A stretch of 64,000 nt of DNA from Rhipidocladum racemiflorum (GCA_036346355.1 CM070578.1:17684501-17748500), one strand, 5' to 3'; counted from the stretch's first letter, positions 20,997-32,806 are shown. Notes: a model not told the origin generated them from the letters alone. Numbers and translations are program-made.

Positions 20997-21838
20997 CCCC
21001 TCCTGCCAGCGGCTGCGCTCGGCCGCCGCCCTCCTCCCAGCGTTGCCGCCGCCGTCCCTCCAACCTGAGGTATTGGAGTCTCCTTCCTTTGTTCTAAAGG
21101 ATTACACATAGTGACATATTGCTATAGTTTTCTATTTCTACAAAATTCAAACTTGAGGTGCTAGATTAGCTGCGTTTGAAGATGAGACTCCTACCTGAAG
21201 AACAGGTTATCATATCCAATTCAGTACTGAAACTAGAGTGTCAAGATGGGGCAATTTGTTGTGAAGTTTATTATCCAAACGCCCTAGGTTGCACTCTTAT
21301 ACAATGTAATTTATGTGAATCTTGTTGCGCCTGTTTGATCTGGAACAAACAGTCAGGTCACGACTTCATTAGTGCAGTCGCATGGTACTGGACTCTCCAA
21401 GGCTCCACTTGCAGAGTGATGAGAATAATTCGGTGTACTGGCCTAGCAGTCGCTATTCCAATTGCACTAATGTGTAGGCTAATATTCATTTGGACCATGG
21501 GACCTAATCAGGATTATGGGGTCGATCCAAACTTCACTAATACTGTTGCACCCATATTCCAAGGAATTTTGATTTAGGGTCATTTCTGTGTAGTATTCTG
21601 TGTTACATCTGGATACATGAGTGGATGCATTCTGGTGGAATTGCTACTGCTTCCATACATTTGGAATAATATGCTGCGATTGCATTGTGGGAATCTTTGA
21701 CTCTTGCTCCTTGTATGGCTTGTGTACCTCTGAATTTGCTTCATGCCTCCATTCATCTCCATAGTAATTGGTTACTCTTTTACCTGCACAAAGAAAGCTG
21801 TCTTTATCAATTGAGTTAGATCTAACACAAAATTAATT

Positions 21839-21982
21839 GAGAGGTGCTTCTATGCTCTTCCTTTTAAAAGTTGCACAATTATTAAAGCATGAATGAAGGG
21901 TAGATAGTGATTACTTACCCCTTCGCTTGCTTCAAGATTTGTGCAACTTGTACTAGAAGGAAGAGCATAGAAGCACCTCTCA
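21839..21982. mobile_element. Mutator-like MITE copy in the right arm
   Basis: Mirror copy of 19447-19592 with the same termini GAGAGGTGCTTCTATGCTCT and AGAGCATAGAAGCACCTCTC. A diverged third copy is at 23608-23740, and a further degenerate one may lie near 28690-28760. Confidence 0.7.
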
Positions 21983-22399
21983 AATTAATAATTCATGACT
22001 GCCATTTTGCTAACACCTACCACTCCCCCCTCCTGCTTTGGTATCAACTCTCATGCACAAATTGTTAGATGATTGGTAGTTATTTGTACTATTTTTACTC
22101 AAATTGTTAATTGTCAGAAATTGATGAATGTCATACCCAACTACATATGAACCAAACCATCTGCATGGTTTGCTGGTGAATAGGTATGGATTGCAATCAT
22201 CTATACACATGAGCACTTACGAAATGCTAGCAATTTTCTTATTTACATGAAAAGGGTACCCTTTGTTTTGTTTAAGTAGAGAAGTAATTTTTGTAACAAC
22301 AAATATTCTATCTTCTTAGTGCTTCTGATCTTAGTTTCCTCACGCGCAAGCATGCATATTGTAAAAGGGTATTCTCTTCTTTTATGATCTAAAGGTAGA

Positions 22400-22640
22400 T
22401 TTTGCTTTTAATCTATCTACGCCGTCCATTTCAACGAGCGGTTAGATCTGTAGGCCAGCGAAGGGCAGCGTCTTCGTTTCTTCCCTTGTGTTCTTCCCGA
22501 GCCCTCTCCGTTCCTGCTTCCCCCGTTCAAAGACGATCTTCTGGACATCGCTCCGCCATCCGAGCAACCGAGACGTTCTCTGCCTCCTCTTCGTTTCTAC
22601 CGTCCGCTCCCCCTTCTCCGGCAGCCGGCGCGGTGAGCTC
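22400..22640 (+). promoter_or_regulatory. Putative TFB5 promoter-proximal and 5' leader region
   Basis: CT-rich, GC-rising sequence (TAATCTATCTACGCCGTCCA at 22410, then TCTTCGTTTCTTCCCTTGTG and TTCTCCGGCAGCCGGCG) ends in a donor-like GCGCGGTGAGCTCC near 22631. It looks like a plant 5' UTR exon with a long first intron. An acceptor CCAATCAG at 24024 or GCTTCAG at 23905 would join it to the TFB5 start. This is inference from composition and splice-like sites. The same leader exists inverted at 18780-19020. Confidence 0.4.
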
Positions 22641-23607
22641 CTCTCCTCCCTTCCTTCGTTTCCACCGTTCTCCAGATCTCCCCCTTCTCCTGGCCGTGGG
22701 GTGAGCTCAACCGGAGATCCTCACAACATCCTTGTGGGGGATCATTTCTTTCCTCTGAGCAACCTCATCCAAATCCCTGCGGATTGTTGCGTGGTGGAGT
22801 ACTGATAGCGGTTTATTTTCCAAAAATTTTGGGGAACCCCCATGCCCCACGTTAGGTTGCCCTTGCGGCCCTGCCCATGAGCTCCAGTTGGATTCCTATA
22901 TAGGACTATATAGGAGTATATGGTGTGATGTAGTCTAAAAGGGTTCTTTCTTGTAGATGTGATATGTTTGAGCACTGGTATAAATCTACATTAAACATGA
23001 TGATGTTAAACCGACATGCAAAAAATTATGTTTATAGTGCAAGTAAAACTCTTGAGTGTACGCATGTCTGATCGATTTCTTCAACCTTTTATTTGTTCGT
23101 GCAAAATTAGAGCTGAACACCAACAGGCACTTCCATACAAATGTTTTGAAACAAGGAAGATAACAACGCAGAGAGATAGCAAGATAAACGGAGTTGCCAG
23201 AGCTACTGGGAAGATTTATACTGATGTAGTATTGTGAATGCAAGAATTATGATTGATAGTTTATATGCTGTAATGTTGTGGATGCAACCTTGCTTATCTC
23301 AACATGCTATTGAGCTTGTTTTGATTTTTCCTTTCTTCTTGAGAATGTTCCTCATACTAAAATTTGCTAATTTGCTAAATAAATTGCATGGTAGAATGTT
23401 CCTCATATTGTTGATCTTTAATCAATGGAGTCATGTGCAGAAAAATAAAGAGAAGAAACTACCCATTGCTTCACTATCTGTGTTTTCATCCGAGTCATAG
23501 TTGATCAAAATCACTGATCACACTGGTGTTATGTATAATTTTCAGTAGTTACATACTCACATACGGTTTCAGTATTTTCGAAACTCGTTATGTTGTGAGC
23601 ATTGCTT

Positions 23608-23740
23608 CTATACTTCCCTTTTTAAAGTTGCACAAATTTAAAGCTTGAATAAATGGTAGATAGTGATTACTTATCCCTTCGCTTGCTTTAAGATTTGTGC
23701 AACTTGTATTGGGAAGGAAAGCATAGAAGCACTACTCGTT
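23608..23740. mobile_element. Diverged Mutator-like MITE copy
   Basis: TTGCTTCTATACTTCCCTTT and AAGGAAAGCATAGAAGCACT are the inverted ends, and the interior (GTAGATAGTGATTACTTA, CCTTCGCTTGCTT) matches the copies at 19447 and 21839. It lies just outside the palindrome in the TFB5 upstream or intron region. Confidence 0.7.
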
Positions 23741-24055
23741 GTCTTTACATGCTCACGTCCTGTTAATACCAGTGTGGCAGCAGTAGGCATAGTTGGATTA
23801 GTTTTGGTCCCTTATCATCGTGACACCACATGATCTCATGGTATAAGGAGCAAAGTTTTGGGCATTTGGCTCTTCATTCTTGCAATTTTTTTGCTGCTGC
23901 TTCAGGGACCAGCAGATTGTGATTTTAGAACAGCATGGTTTACATGATATATGTCTGATGGTTGGCGAAGGTTTCCAGTATTGTTGTTACTCCAACTGAT
24001 GTGGTTGTGTTGATTGCCAATCAGGTAATATTCTATTGCCACGAGCACAGAAAAG

Positions 24056-24367
24056 ATGGTTAACGCAATCAAGGGGCTGTTCATCTCCTGGTAAGCTCCT
24101 AAATCCTAACACCACTGGATCCACCATTTAATTTCTTTTGTCATCTCTTTGTAGTTTCACATAATCCACTGGTTAATCCTTTTATTCAGTGATGTACCGA
24201 TGGCACAGTTCATTGTTAATCTGAATGCTTCAATGCCCGCATCAGAGAGGTTCATTGTGCACATGCTTGACCCTACACACATGTTTGTCCAGCCTCATGT
24301 GGCAGACATGATCAGAAATAAGATATCGGAGTTCAGAGACCAGAACAGCTACGAGAAGCCAGCGTGA
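24056..24367 (+). CDS. TFB5: TFIIH subunit TFB5 (GTF2H5/TTDA homologue)
   Basis: Two coding exons, 24056-24090 and 24190-24367, join in phase 2 (GTAAGC donor, TTCAG acceptor) to give 70 aa. The protein starts MVNAIKGLFISCDVPMAQF and ends ISEFRDQNSYEKPA. Conserved TFB5 landmarks are the KGLFISCD start, the HMLDPTHMFVQPHV core and the QNSYEKP tail; family length is about 70 residues. TFB5 is the smallest subunit of core TFIIH in the nucleus. It binds the p52/Tfb2 subunit, stabilises the XPB ATPase and is needed for nucleotide-excision repair and normal TFIIH levels. The start is the first ATG after a probable 5' UTR acceptor at 24024. The upstream region, not the coding exons, is copied in the adjacent palindrome. 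Intact reading frame, no anomalies. Confidence 0.93.
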
Positions 24368-25690
24368 AGGATCATCTTATACCGTAATTCGAGTTTCGAA
24401 CTTTTTCCGAAGATACCTACATTTGTATTTGGTTTATAGCTGTGTGGAATGGTTACAGACTGAACATCATGTCTCACTCATTATGTTCTGGTATAATAGT
24501 TATTTAGTATCAGAAAATATTGTGATTTATCATGGCTTCTGTGTGAGCCTTAACTTGATAATGCATTTGGTGGTGTTGATCATTGAGATTACAATTCTAA
24601 AATAGTTAGTTCTGAGGATAATACAGTACAATTTTTTATGTATTAGTCTTATGTTCTTTGAAATTATTAGTTTTCGAGAACACACTGTGTGAACGTGTTA
24701 TGGGAGCTCTAAATAGAGGAGCCACGTAGAAGCTTTACTGAAATAACTATTTTATATACATATGTCATCAACACGGTATTATTCAAGAGCATGTAGGGAA
24801 GGCAGAATTATGTTAGAATTCAAGAACATGGAGTTGAAAGGTGGAATTCGGCCAAAGGCCGCGTCATTCATCAAAGTATGTGTCTCTAGTTGGTAAGATT
24901 GGAGCCTCTTAACAAGATCATATGAGATTTACTATACGGACCAAGCCTACATGTACGTCACATGGAGAAATTTCCCTAAGATAAGTTGCTGTTTGTAAGC
25001 TCAGTTATGCTTGTTAGAATGTATGTACTCCATTAGGCACTGAAGAAATATTTCCTTGTAGAACTAAAAGCAGCCACTGAAGAAATATTTCCTTGTAGAA
25101 CTAAAAGCAGCCAAAAGAAAATGCCTGGCTATTTGCCTGCAACTAGTTTGTTTTTGACTTTTGCATGGTCTGCAAGAGAAATGAGTTTGTCACGGAATGA
25201 TCTATGCACATGACACAATATGATGAATCCGATGCCCCTGTTTTACTCCACAAGTAGCAACTGTGATCCAAGAGATAACATTTTCTTTTTAAAAGAGAAG
25301 GCATAACTATTGTGCTGAAATAATCTGGTGAACAAATATAGAAGTCATTGTATAACATGTTCAGCAGAGATAAGAAGCGTGATCATGGAAAGGACTGATG
25401 ACAATTGACGCAGAGAGTTTACCCATCAGGTTTGGAGTTTGGTTCCATGTACAACTTTCTTCAGTTCAGATCTGAGATGTATGCTTGATTGCTTTCAGTG
25501 AAGTTCATACTCTCTCAGATCTTCTCTGAACTTTGCATCTAAACAAACAAATGCTCTCTCAATGTGCACCCAGCATGCTTGAAAGCAAAGCCTCACAGAC
25601 CAAAGCTTAAAGCTTTGGCATGATTCAGAAACCACTCAATGGCACTGCATGTTTTCCATTGCCTTTGCTTTGAAGCATTACCCAAACAAA
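24368..25690. other. Intergenic region between TFB5 and XCP
   Basis: Presumably holds the TFB5 3' UTR and the XCP promoter. The only repeat noted is the 37-bp tandem duplication at 25038-25111. No further gene was recognised. Confidence 0.6.
25038..25111. repeat. 37-bp tandem duplication
   Basis: Two perfect adjacent copies of a 37-bp unit containing ACTGAAGAAATATTTCCTTG and TAGAACTAAAAGCAGCC, 25038-25074 and 25075-25111. Confidence 0.9.
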
Positions 25691-25694
25691 ATTA

Positions 25695-25702
25695 CTATAA
25701 AT
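25695..25702 (+). promoter_or_regulatory. TATA box of the cysteine protease gene
   Basis: TATAAATA sits 80 bp before the ATG at 25775. Transcription from about 25725-25735 would leave a 5' leader of ~45 nt. This argues against translation starting at the in-frame upstream ATG at 25649. Confidence 0.7.
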
Positions 25703-25774
25703 ACATGCATCCTCTCCTCCATCTTGCAAACAACAGTTCTAAGTGCTCACCTCTTCTTCCTACTAAGCAGGATC

Positions 25775-27133
25775 ATGGCTTCTGCTCACCTGAAGCTCTC
25801 CCTCGCTCTCCTCCTCCTCTGCGTCGGCGCATGCGTAGCTCGCAACAGCGACTTCTCCATTGTGGGCTACTCCGAGGAAGACCTGTCCTCCCATGACAGG
25901 ATCATCGAGCTCTTCGAGAAGTGGCTCGCAAAGTACCGGAAGGCGTATGCGAGCTTCGAGGAGAAGCTCAAGAGGTTCGAGGTGTTCAAGGACAACCTGA
26001 AGCACATCGACGAGATCAACAAGAAGGTGACCAGCTACTGGCTCGGCCTGAACGAGTTCGCCGACCTGACGCACGACGAGTTCAAGGCGACGTACCTCGG
26101 CCTAAAGGGCGACCTGCCGAGGAGGAGCAGAGAGGTCTTCTCCTCCAACTTCAGGTACGAGGATGTCAGCGACCTGCCCAAGTCCGTGGATTGGAGGCAG
26201 GAGGGTGCAGTCACCGACGTCAAGAACCAGGGCCAGTGCGGTAAGCTAAGCTAAGCTAAGCTAAGATCCAATCCAATATATTTGTTCTTTACATTGCCGT
26301 TGTGCTTTCATCAGTGAAAGCTCGATGCAATTAATGGTGTGTGAATTTGCAGGTAGCTGCTGGGCGTTCTCGACGGTGGCTGCAGTGGAGGGCATAAACA
26401 AGATCGTGAGCGGGAACCTGACGTCCCTTTCGGAGCAGGAGCTGATCGACTGCAGCACCGACGGCAACAACGGCTGCAACGGCGGCATGATGGACTATGC
26501 CTTCTCCTTCATCGCCTCCAGCGGCGGCCTGCACACCGAGGAGGCGTACCCCTACCTCATGGAGGAAGGCACCTGCGATCAGAAGGGCGTAAGCGCGCAA
26601 TCAGCCACAGCTTTGTCTCAGCTCCGAAAATATGCACCGTGCGTCGATCAGAAAAATGCCGCCTTTTGGACTGAAACGAATGGTTTTGCAGTCTAGCGAG
26701 GAGGTTGTGACGATCAGCGGTTACGAGGACGTGCCGGAGAACGACGAGCAGGGGCTGCTCAAGGCCCTGGCGCACCAGCCGGTGAGCGTTGCCATTGAGG
26801 CGTCCGGCAGGCACTTCCAGTTCTACAGCGGGGTCAGCATCAAATCAAATGCTATCTTAATCTCCTCCTCCTCCTCCGCTTGCCATCAAACCTTGTTGAT
26901 AACTGAAAATATTGCAGGGAGTGTTCGATGGTCCGTGCGGCGCGGAGCTGGATCACGGCGTGGCGGCCGTCGGATACGGGACGGCCAATGGCCAGGATTA
27001 CATCATCGTCAAGAACTCGTGGGGCCCGCACTGGGGAGAGAAGGGCTACATCCGCATGAAGAGGGGCACCGGCAAAGGCGAGGGCCTCTGCGGCATCAAC
27101 AAGATGGCCTCCTACCCAACCAAGGACGACTGA
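25775..27133 (+). CDS. Xylem-type papain-like cysteine protease (XCP1/XCP2-like)
   Basis: Four exons, 25775-26240, 26353-26588, 26692-26832 and 26918-27133, encode 352 aa, the usual XCP length. Residues 1-22 form a signal peptide. The I29 propeptide (about 45-105) has the ERFNIN pattern (FEEKLKRFEVFKDNLKHIDE) and LNEFADLTHDEF. The mature enzyme starts near LPKSVDW (134). Catalytic residues are Gln152 and Cys158 (NQGQCGSCWAF), His294 (LDHGVAAVGYG) and Asn314 (VKNSWG). Group-typical segments are VGYSEEDL near the N-terminus, ISGYEDVPEND and KMASYPTK at the end. There is no granulin domain or KDEL. In this family XCP enzymes act in the vacuole of differentiating xylem vessels during autolysis; that role is inferred from family. 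Intron 1 begins with a TAAGC pentamer repeat. All exon junctions keep frame. A paralogous papain-like enzyme cannot be fully excluded. Confidence 0.93.
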
Positions 27134-27969
27134 ACCTCCCGACGGACGCAAACGCCATATATTTACTGCGCATCAAGACCAAGATCCCATTGATCCTTCG
27201 AATTACGTTTCCCCTAATTAAGTGGGATTTGATTATTTCCCACAAAGTTGATGCGCACTTGATGATTTATCACGTCATGTCTTATTGATATGTGGCTCCT
27301 GGGTCCAAATATCAGTGAGACATGGCGTGGCAAATCATCGAATGCACATTAACTTTATAGCAAATAATCAATTGTTCCGATTTTTATTAGAGTTAATTTC
27401 CCCTGGTTTTTGTGTGTTTCTCAATGAAGAAAAAAGAGGGGGCACAAGCAAGCTGCTTGCGTCTTCTTGTGGATGAAACGACGAACGAAATAATGAACAT
27501 TTCGAGTTTTCCCTTACGATCGTTCGAAGCAAGGTCACGGACGTGTTTGGTCATATTTTCTTTTTTTTCCTTTCCTGGTTATATATGCTCAGTAACATCT
27601 GTGTGAAACGAAACGAGCTCATCTCCTGCCTCCACTCCTCGAAAAGAGAAGAAGGAAACAGAGAGAACTGTGGGTGTGAGCAGCCATTGAAACCCAACTC
27701 ATACGACATGTCTGCAAGGACCAATGGTTCATGATCCTAGCATGTCACACATGAGAAGCCTAAGCATGCACGACATCGAGCACCGAGTGACCTAGTTGCT
27801 AGTAATAGCGACTTCAGATAGAATAGGTATGGAAATCACATGGATAACAGTACTAGTAGCATCATCTGGGAGAAAATGTGACGGAGACGGCACCAATTCC
27901 CCTGAAGCAAACAAGGGTGTCAGTCAACATTGGAACCGATGATCGCATACCATTTAGAGGACTACCAAA
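27134..27969. other. XCP 3' region and intergenic DNA
   Basis: Likely contains the XCP 3' UTR. No gene or structured repeat recognised; small ORFs lack domains. Confidence 0.55.
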
Positions 27970-28212
27970 TAGGGCGGGCAAAAAAGCTCGTTAGGGCTCG
28001 AATCAAAATTTCTTCGATTACAATAGTTGATATGTTCAAAATTGAAATGAGTCAATTTCGAGTGAAAAAAGTTAATGAGGCTTGACTCGATAGTGGCTCA
28101 TTAGCTCGAATTTAAAATACCATTTAAATGGTAAATAAAATTATTTTATATAGAATTATGTTAATTTCGAAAAAGCTTGAAAATAGCTTGCTAAACTCGC
28201 TAGCCAGCCCTA
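27970..28212. mobile_element. hAT-type MITE
   Basis: A 243-bp element with termini TAGGGCGGGC and GCCAGCCCTA, inverted with one mismatch, and an A+T-rich interior with repeated GCTCG motifs. TAGGGC-type ends are common in hAT elements. No matching 8-bp flank was found, so the target duplication has decayed or the boundary is slightly off. Confidence 0.6.
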
Positions 28213-29157
28213 GTACTTGTCAAGCCGCAAGCACATGTTTCAGCATTTTAATGCCAACAAAAACGAGGGGTGAGGAGAGTTTTTAGGGCGGATTAATCAC
28301 AGTTTCTAGCTAAAATATTCTAAACGAGAGCGAGGAAAACACAAAGATATATAACCTTCAACTCTAGGTACATAATGTTTTTCTCAATCGGATCTTAACA
28401 TTGTACTTTTGTTTGCTGACTAAACACAAGAGCGAACCATAACACGGGGTACCATCTTATGGGCCAGCTTGTGGTTGATGTGCACTTTTTTGCTGAATCT
28501 AATTAGTAGCAATCTTTACTTCTAACAAACTGCTAAACAAAAAAAGATTAAAAGAAGTGTTTTTTTTAAAAGACTGCAATGCCAAACCGAGCTTACGTAG
28601 TTAGTATAAAAAAAAAGGGGAAGAAGAGCTAATGCAAAATACAGAAAGATAGTTTTTTTTAAAAAAAAAAGATTGGCAGGAGCTCTACCTTTCATTCAAG
28701 AGCGATGTTTCTATGCTTTTATTTTTTAAAATTGTATAAATATTACAGAAAGTTCATTGAAGCACGGAAAAGCGAAAACAACAAAAGTGGGGCAGCCTGA
28801 ACCTCAGCGCTACAAGCTGAAACAAACTCGGAACCGAAACGTGAGAACAGGGAAGAAAAAGGAGAAAACAGCGCCGAGGCAGAGCATTGTCCAACTGCCT
28901 TTCTCCAGAAGCTTATATTCCATCTCTATGCAACCACCAGCCCAAGTCAACTAGTACTGTTTCATCCGTGGTCACTGCATTCGATCTGTAGCACAGTAGA
29001 GACCGGAAGAAAGTAGTATCTGTACTGTAGTTGTGTGCAGAGAAATAAAAGTGCAGCTTGCTCTGTATTTTATAGCTGTATCTCTCTCCTCTACTTTAAG
29101 AACATATGGTGATATGGGCAAGTAAGTACTACAATTTGGTGTGGATGTGTAATACTA
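28213..29157. other. Intergenic A+T-rich DNA
   Basis: Several poly-A or poly-T runs (28557, 28609, 28652) and a possible degraded copy of the GATGTTTCTATGC MITE end near 28706. No gene recognised. Confidence 0.5.
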
Positions 29158-29545
29158 GTACAATACACACTTTCATGTGCACAGCTGTTAAATTGATGAT
29201 CCATTCCGACCCAGTAGTATGCCATTGACAAGCAATTTGCACCCTGAATACTAATTTATTTAGTGATGATCTGACGATCTATCATTTCTCTATAGCTGAC
29301 AAGTGTGTGGGGGGTTGGTCTTCACTTGGAGATAATACACCTACCACCAAGATCTTAGAGACTCGGACACATGGTCTAGTACATGTACTTGGTCCTTACA
29401 CATAGTAGAGAAAACGATAAATCGTCAGTTCATCACTAAATAAAATTATGCATGTTTTTTTAAAAATAAATTATTCAGGGTTCATTATTTATCGTCCCTA
29501 GCATGCAACTGGTTTGGAATGGATCACCAATTCGATCGTTGTGCA

Positions 29546-29800
29546 TGAAAATAATCAGAGGGCAGATGGATTGAAGCACCGTAAGCTCCTTGAGCCGATG
29601 TCTACGTGTTTATAGGGGCAGCAATCACCGCTGCCTTGGTTTACAAGTTTAAAGATAAGGAAGGCTTGATTTGGTTGTTACATCTTTCTATCTTTATCTA
29701 AACCAAATCAAGTCTATCTCTTATCTTTGGAAAGTACAACCAATCCTGTCTATACAGAGAAGATCACGTGTGATTGGAATCTAAACTATACTATTTTACA
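29546..29800 (-). repeat. 3' LTR of the young copia element
   Basis: 255 bp, ends TG...CA when read on +, followed internally by CCCCCCTC (polypurine tract of the - strand). Confidence 0.95.
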
Positions 29801-29811
29801 GCCCCCCTCAA

Positions 29812-32694
29812 TCACACTTTTCCTAGATTAAGATTGTACTTAAAATTTTCCAACTTTCTTACAGTGAGAGCTTTTGTGAACCCGTCGGCGACTTGATCTT
29901 CTGTAGGCACGAAATCAACCTCAAGTAATTTTCTGGCCACTCGTTCTCTGACAAAGTGATAATCAACTTCAATGTGCTTTGTTCTGGCATGAAAGACTGG
30001 ATTAAATGCTAAGAACTTTGCACCCATGTTATCAACCCATAACTTTGCACATGGAGGACTTGAGACTTGTAATTCACGCAGTAAGGTTTGTATCCACATC
30101 ATCTCGGCGGTAGCATTCGCTAAAGCTTTATATTCTGCTTCAGTACTGGATCTAGACACTGTTGCCTGTTTCTTTGCTTTCCAGGAAACAAGATTATTCC
30201 CTAGAAAAATAGCAAAACCTCCTGTAGATCTCCTGTCATCTAGACAGCCTGCCCAATCTGCATCTGAGTAACCATTCACTAGCATAGAGGAGGATTTGCA
30301 AATCTTTACACCGAGATTAGTACAAGACTTGATGTATCTTAATATTCGCTTTGCTGCTGCCCAATGTATTGTAGTAGGAGCATGCAAATATTGACATACC
30401 TTGTTGACCGGGAATGCAATATCAGGTCTAGTCAAGGTCAAATATTGGAGAGCACCCACTATACTCCTATATTGTGTTGCATCTTTCGGTCCTAGCAACG
30501 TTCCTTCATGAAGAGATAATTTTTCACTAGTGCATAATGGTGTGCTTACAGGTTTGCAGTCTGCCATGCCAACTCTTTGCAGAAGATCTGTTGCATATTT
30601 AACTTGTGTTAAAATTATGCCGTCATGTCTCTTGTTTACTTCTATTCCTAGGAAGTAGTGAAGATTCCCGAGATCCTTTAATGAGAAGTCTTGTTTAAGA
30701 TCCTGCAACAATACTGTGACAGCCTCTTGTTTTGAACTTGCTACAATTATATCATCAACATATACTAGAATAAACATAGATATATCATTCTTATGATAAT
30801 AAAATAAAGAGGTGTCGGCCTTTGATCCTTTGAAACCAAGAGCACAAAGTTTCTTACTTAACTTGGCATACCACGCACGTGGAGCTTGTTTCAGTCCATA
30901 TAGCGCCTTGTCTAGCTTACAGACATAATTAGGACATGACTGTTCTTCAAATCCAGGAGGCTGTCGCATGTAAACTTCTTCTTCTAAATCTCCATGGAGA
31001 AAGGCATTCTGCACATCTAGTTGACGAAGAGACCATCCTCTGGATACAGCAATAGAAAGAACAGTTCTGATAGTAGCTGCTTTAACAACAGGACTAAAAG
31101 TATCCTCATAATCAATGCCATATCTTTGTTTAAAGCCCTTAGCAACTAGACGAGCTTTGTATCTGTCAAGACTTCCATCTTGTTTTCTTTTGATTTTATA
31201 GACCCATTTGCAATCAATAACATTGCGACCCTTCTGAGGTGGAACTAGGTGCCAAGTTTTATTTTTCTGCAGGGCCAAGAATTCAATATCCATAGCATTT
31301 TTCCAATTTTTATCATGCAGAGCCTCTTCTAAATTTTGCAGTTCACCAGTGCTTGTCAAAAAACCATACCGAACTGTACCATCTGTGTAAACTCTAGGCT
31401 TGCGGATGCCATGTTGAAGTCACGTGCAAGGACGTGCTTGTTCTCCCCCAGCCGCAGAAGAGCCCAAAGCTTGGTCCTCTTCTATGCGTGGCATGGTATC
31501 CATACGCACACTTGGTATGGACTGCTCATGCATGGGCATGTGGTCCTGCACCTGCTCCTACATGCAGTCTTGTGCTGTGTTCTCCATGGAATTTTCAGAT
31601 TCGGTGGATTGCTGTGAAGGTGCTACTGGCGCGGATCCTGCTGACGCCAACCCCGGAGAGGGCACCGCACTATCCTGCTGCCGCAAATGATTGGGTGCAG
31701 GAAAATCTCTTCTATTATCTGCTGTTGTTTCTTCCTGAAAAATGCCAACACTCGCACCAAAATTATCAGCAGGATTAGCCGAACAATTAGTCACATGATC
31801 ATGCAATTGTTTATCCCCAGGATTTAGGAGGTGAGGTTGAAGAAGGCATATTTCTTGTTGGAGACGCCGCCCGGCTGTGGGATGGAGTTCGGCAAAAGGA
31901 AAAACAGACTCATCGAAGGTAACGTCTCGTGAGATATAGACTCGTCCAGAACTAGGATCAAGGCACTTGAAGCCTTTGTGAAAAGTGCTGAATCCCAAGA
32001 AGACACAGCGTGTGGAACGAAACTGGAGTTTGTGAGTGTTGTATGGGCGAAGATTAGGCCAACATGCGCATCCAAAGACACATAAAGACTCATACTCAGG
32101 TGTTTGATGAAATAAGCGTTCCAATGGAGTCTCATAATTGATGACTTTGCTTGGTGTACGATTGATCAAGTAAACGGCAGCAAGAAAAGCATCATCCCAA
32201 AATTTTAAAGGCATAGAGGCTTGAGCAAGGAGGGCAAGACCAACCTCAACTATGTGGCGATGCTTTCTTTCAGCTGACCCGTTCTGTTGGTGAGCATACG
32301 GGCAGGATACATGATGGGTGATGCCGATTTTAGAAAAGAAACTGTGAAGCTTTTGATATTCGCCTCCCCAGTCTGTCTGGACTGTGATGATTTTTCTGTC
32401 AAAACGACGCTCAATAAGATTTTGGAATTCAACAAATTTATGAAAGACTTCAGACTTGAACTTTAAAGGATAAATCCATGAGAATTTACTGTAATCATCA
32501 ATGAAGCTCACATAGTATTGTTTACCTCCAACAGATTTGGGGGCATTCCCCCAAACATCAGAATACACAAGTTCTAGAGGATGACTCGAAACACTATTGG
32601 ATTTGGAATAAGGTAATTGATGACTTTTACCTTTTTGACAAGCATCACACACAACATTATTATTGGACTCTCTAGAACAAGCACGTCCTTGCAC
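29812..32694 (-). pseudogene. Copia pol: integrase, reverse transcriptase, RNase H with two in-frame stops
   Basis: One - strand frame runs from the end of the GAG-pre-integrase domain (CDACQKGKSHQLPY) through the integrase core (VYSDVWGNAP, FIDDYSKFSWIY, DWGGEY, HQQNGSAERKHR) to reverse transcriptase (WVYKIKRKQDG, QLDVQNAFLHG, LVYVDDIIVAS) and RNase H (GYSDADWAGC, STEAEYKALANA, VDNMGAKFLA, TKHIEVDYHFVRE). It is interrupted by a TAG at about 31556-31558 and a TGA near 31421, both still in the same frame. In the integrase core, DWGGEY stands where copia elements usually have DNGGE. The gag and protease parts are absent: the ORF begins inside an inverted pol fragment at 32675-32800. Confidence 0.93.
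31318..31443 (-). repeat. 126-bp pol segment, original copy
   Basis: This is part of the normal pol frame between integrase and reverse transcriptase (KPRVYTDGTVRYGFLTSTGE on the - strand). It recurs inverted at 32675-32800. The TGA stop near 31421 is a CGA codon in the inverted copy. Confidence 0.9.
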
Positions 32695-32800
32695 GCGACT
32701 TCAACATGGCATCCGCAAGCCTAGAGTTTACACAGATGGTACAGTTCGGTATGGTTTTTTGACAAGCACTGGTGAACCGCAAAATTCAAAAGAGGCTCTG
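32675..32800 (+). repeat. 126-bp pol segment, inverted copy next to the PBS
   Basis: Reverse complement of 31318-31443 with about five substitutions. It ends in GAGGCTCTG, which merges with the PBS complement (GGCTCTGATACCA), so the junction lies within shared GGCTCTG. Confidence 0.9.
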
Positions 32801-32806
32801 ATACCA

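Larger units (their letters stand above)
20840..23282 (+). repeat. Right arm of the palindrome, continuous with TFB5
   Basis: Inverted partner of 18141-20566. The outer edge GTTGTGGA ends at 23282, after which sequence continues without a partner into the TFB5 gene. This suggests that this arm is the original locus and the left arm the copy. It contains the leader-like sequence at about 22400-22640, a Mutator-like MITE (21839-21982) and no confirmed coding sequence. ORFs here occur identically, in opposite orientation, in the left arm. Confidence 0.95.

Noticed and set aside
25649..25774. Upstream in-frame start for the cysteine protease, adding 42 residues
   Set aside because: The TATA box at 25695 and the signal peptide beginning at 25775 place the start downstream.
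25763..26814. Antisense ORFs across the cysteine protease exons
   Set aside because: Shadows of the high-GC coding exons.
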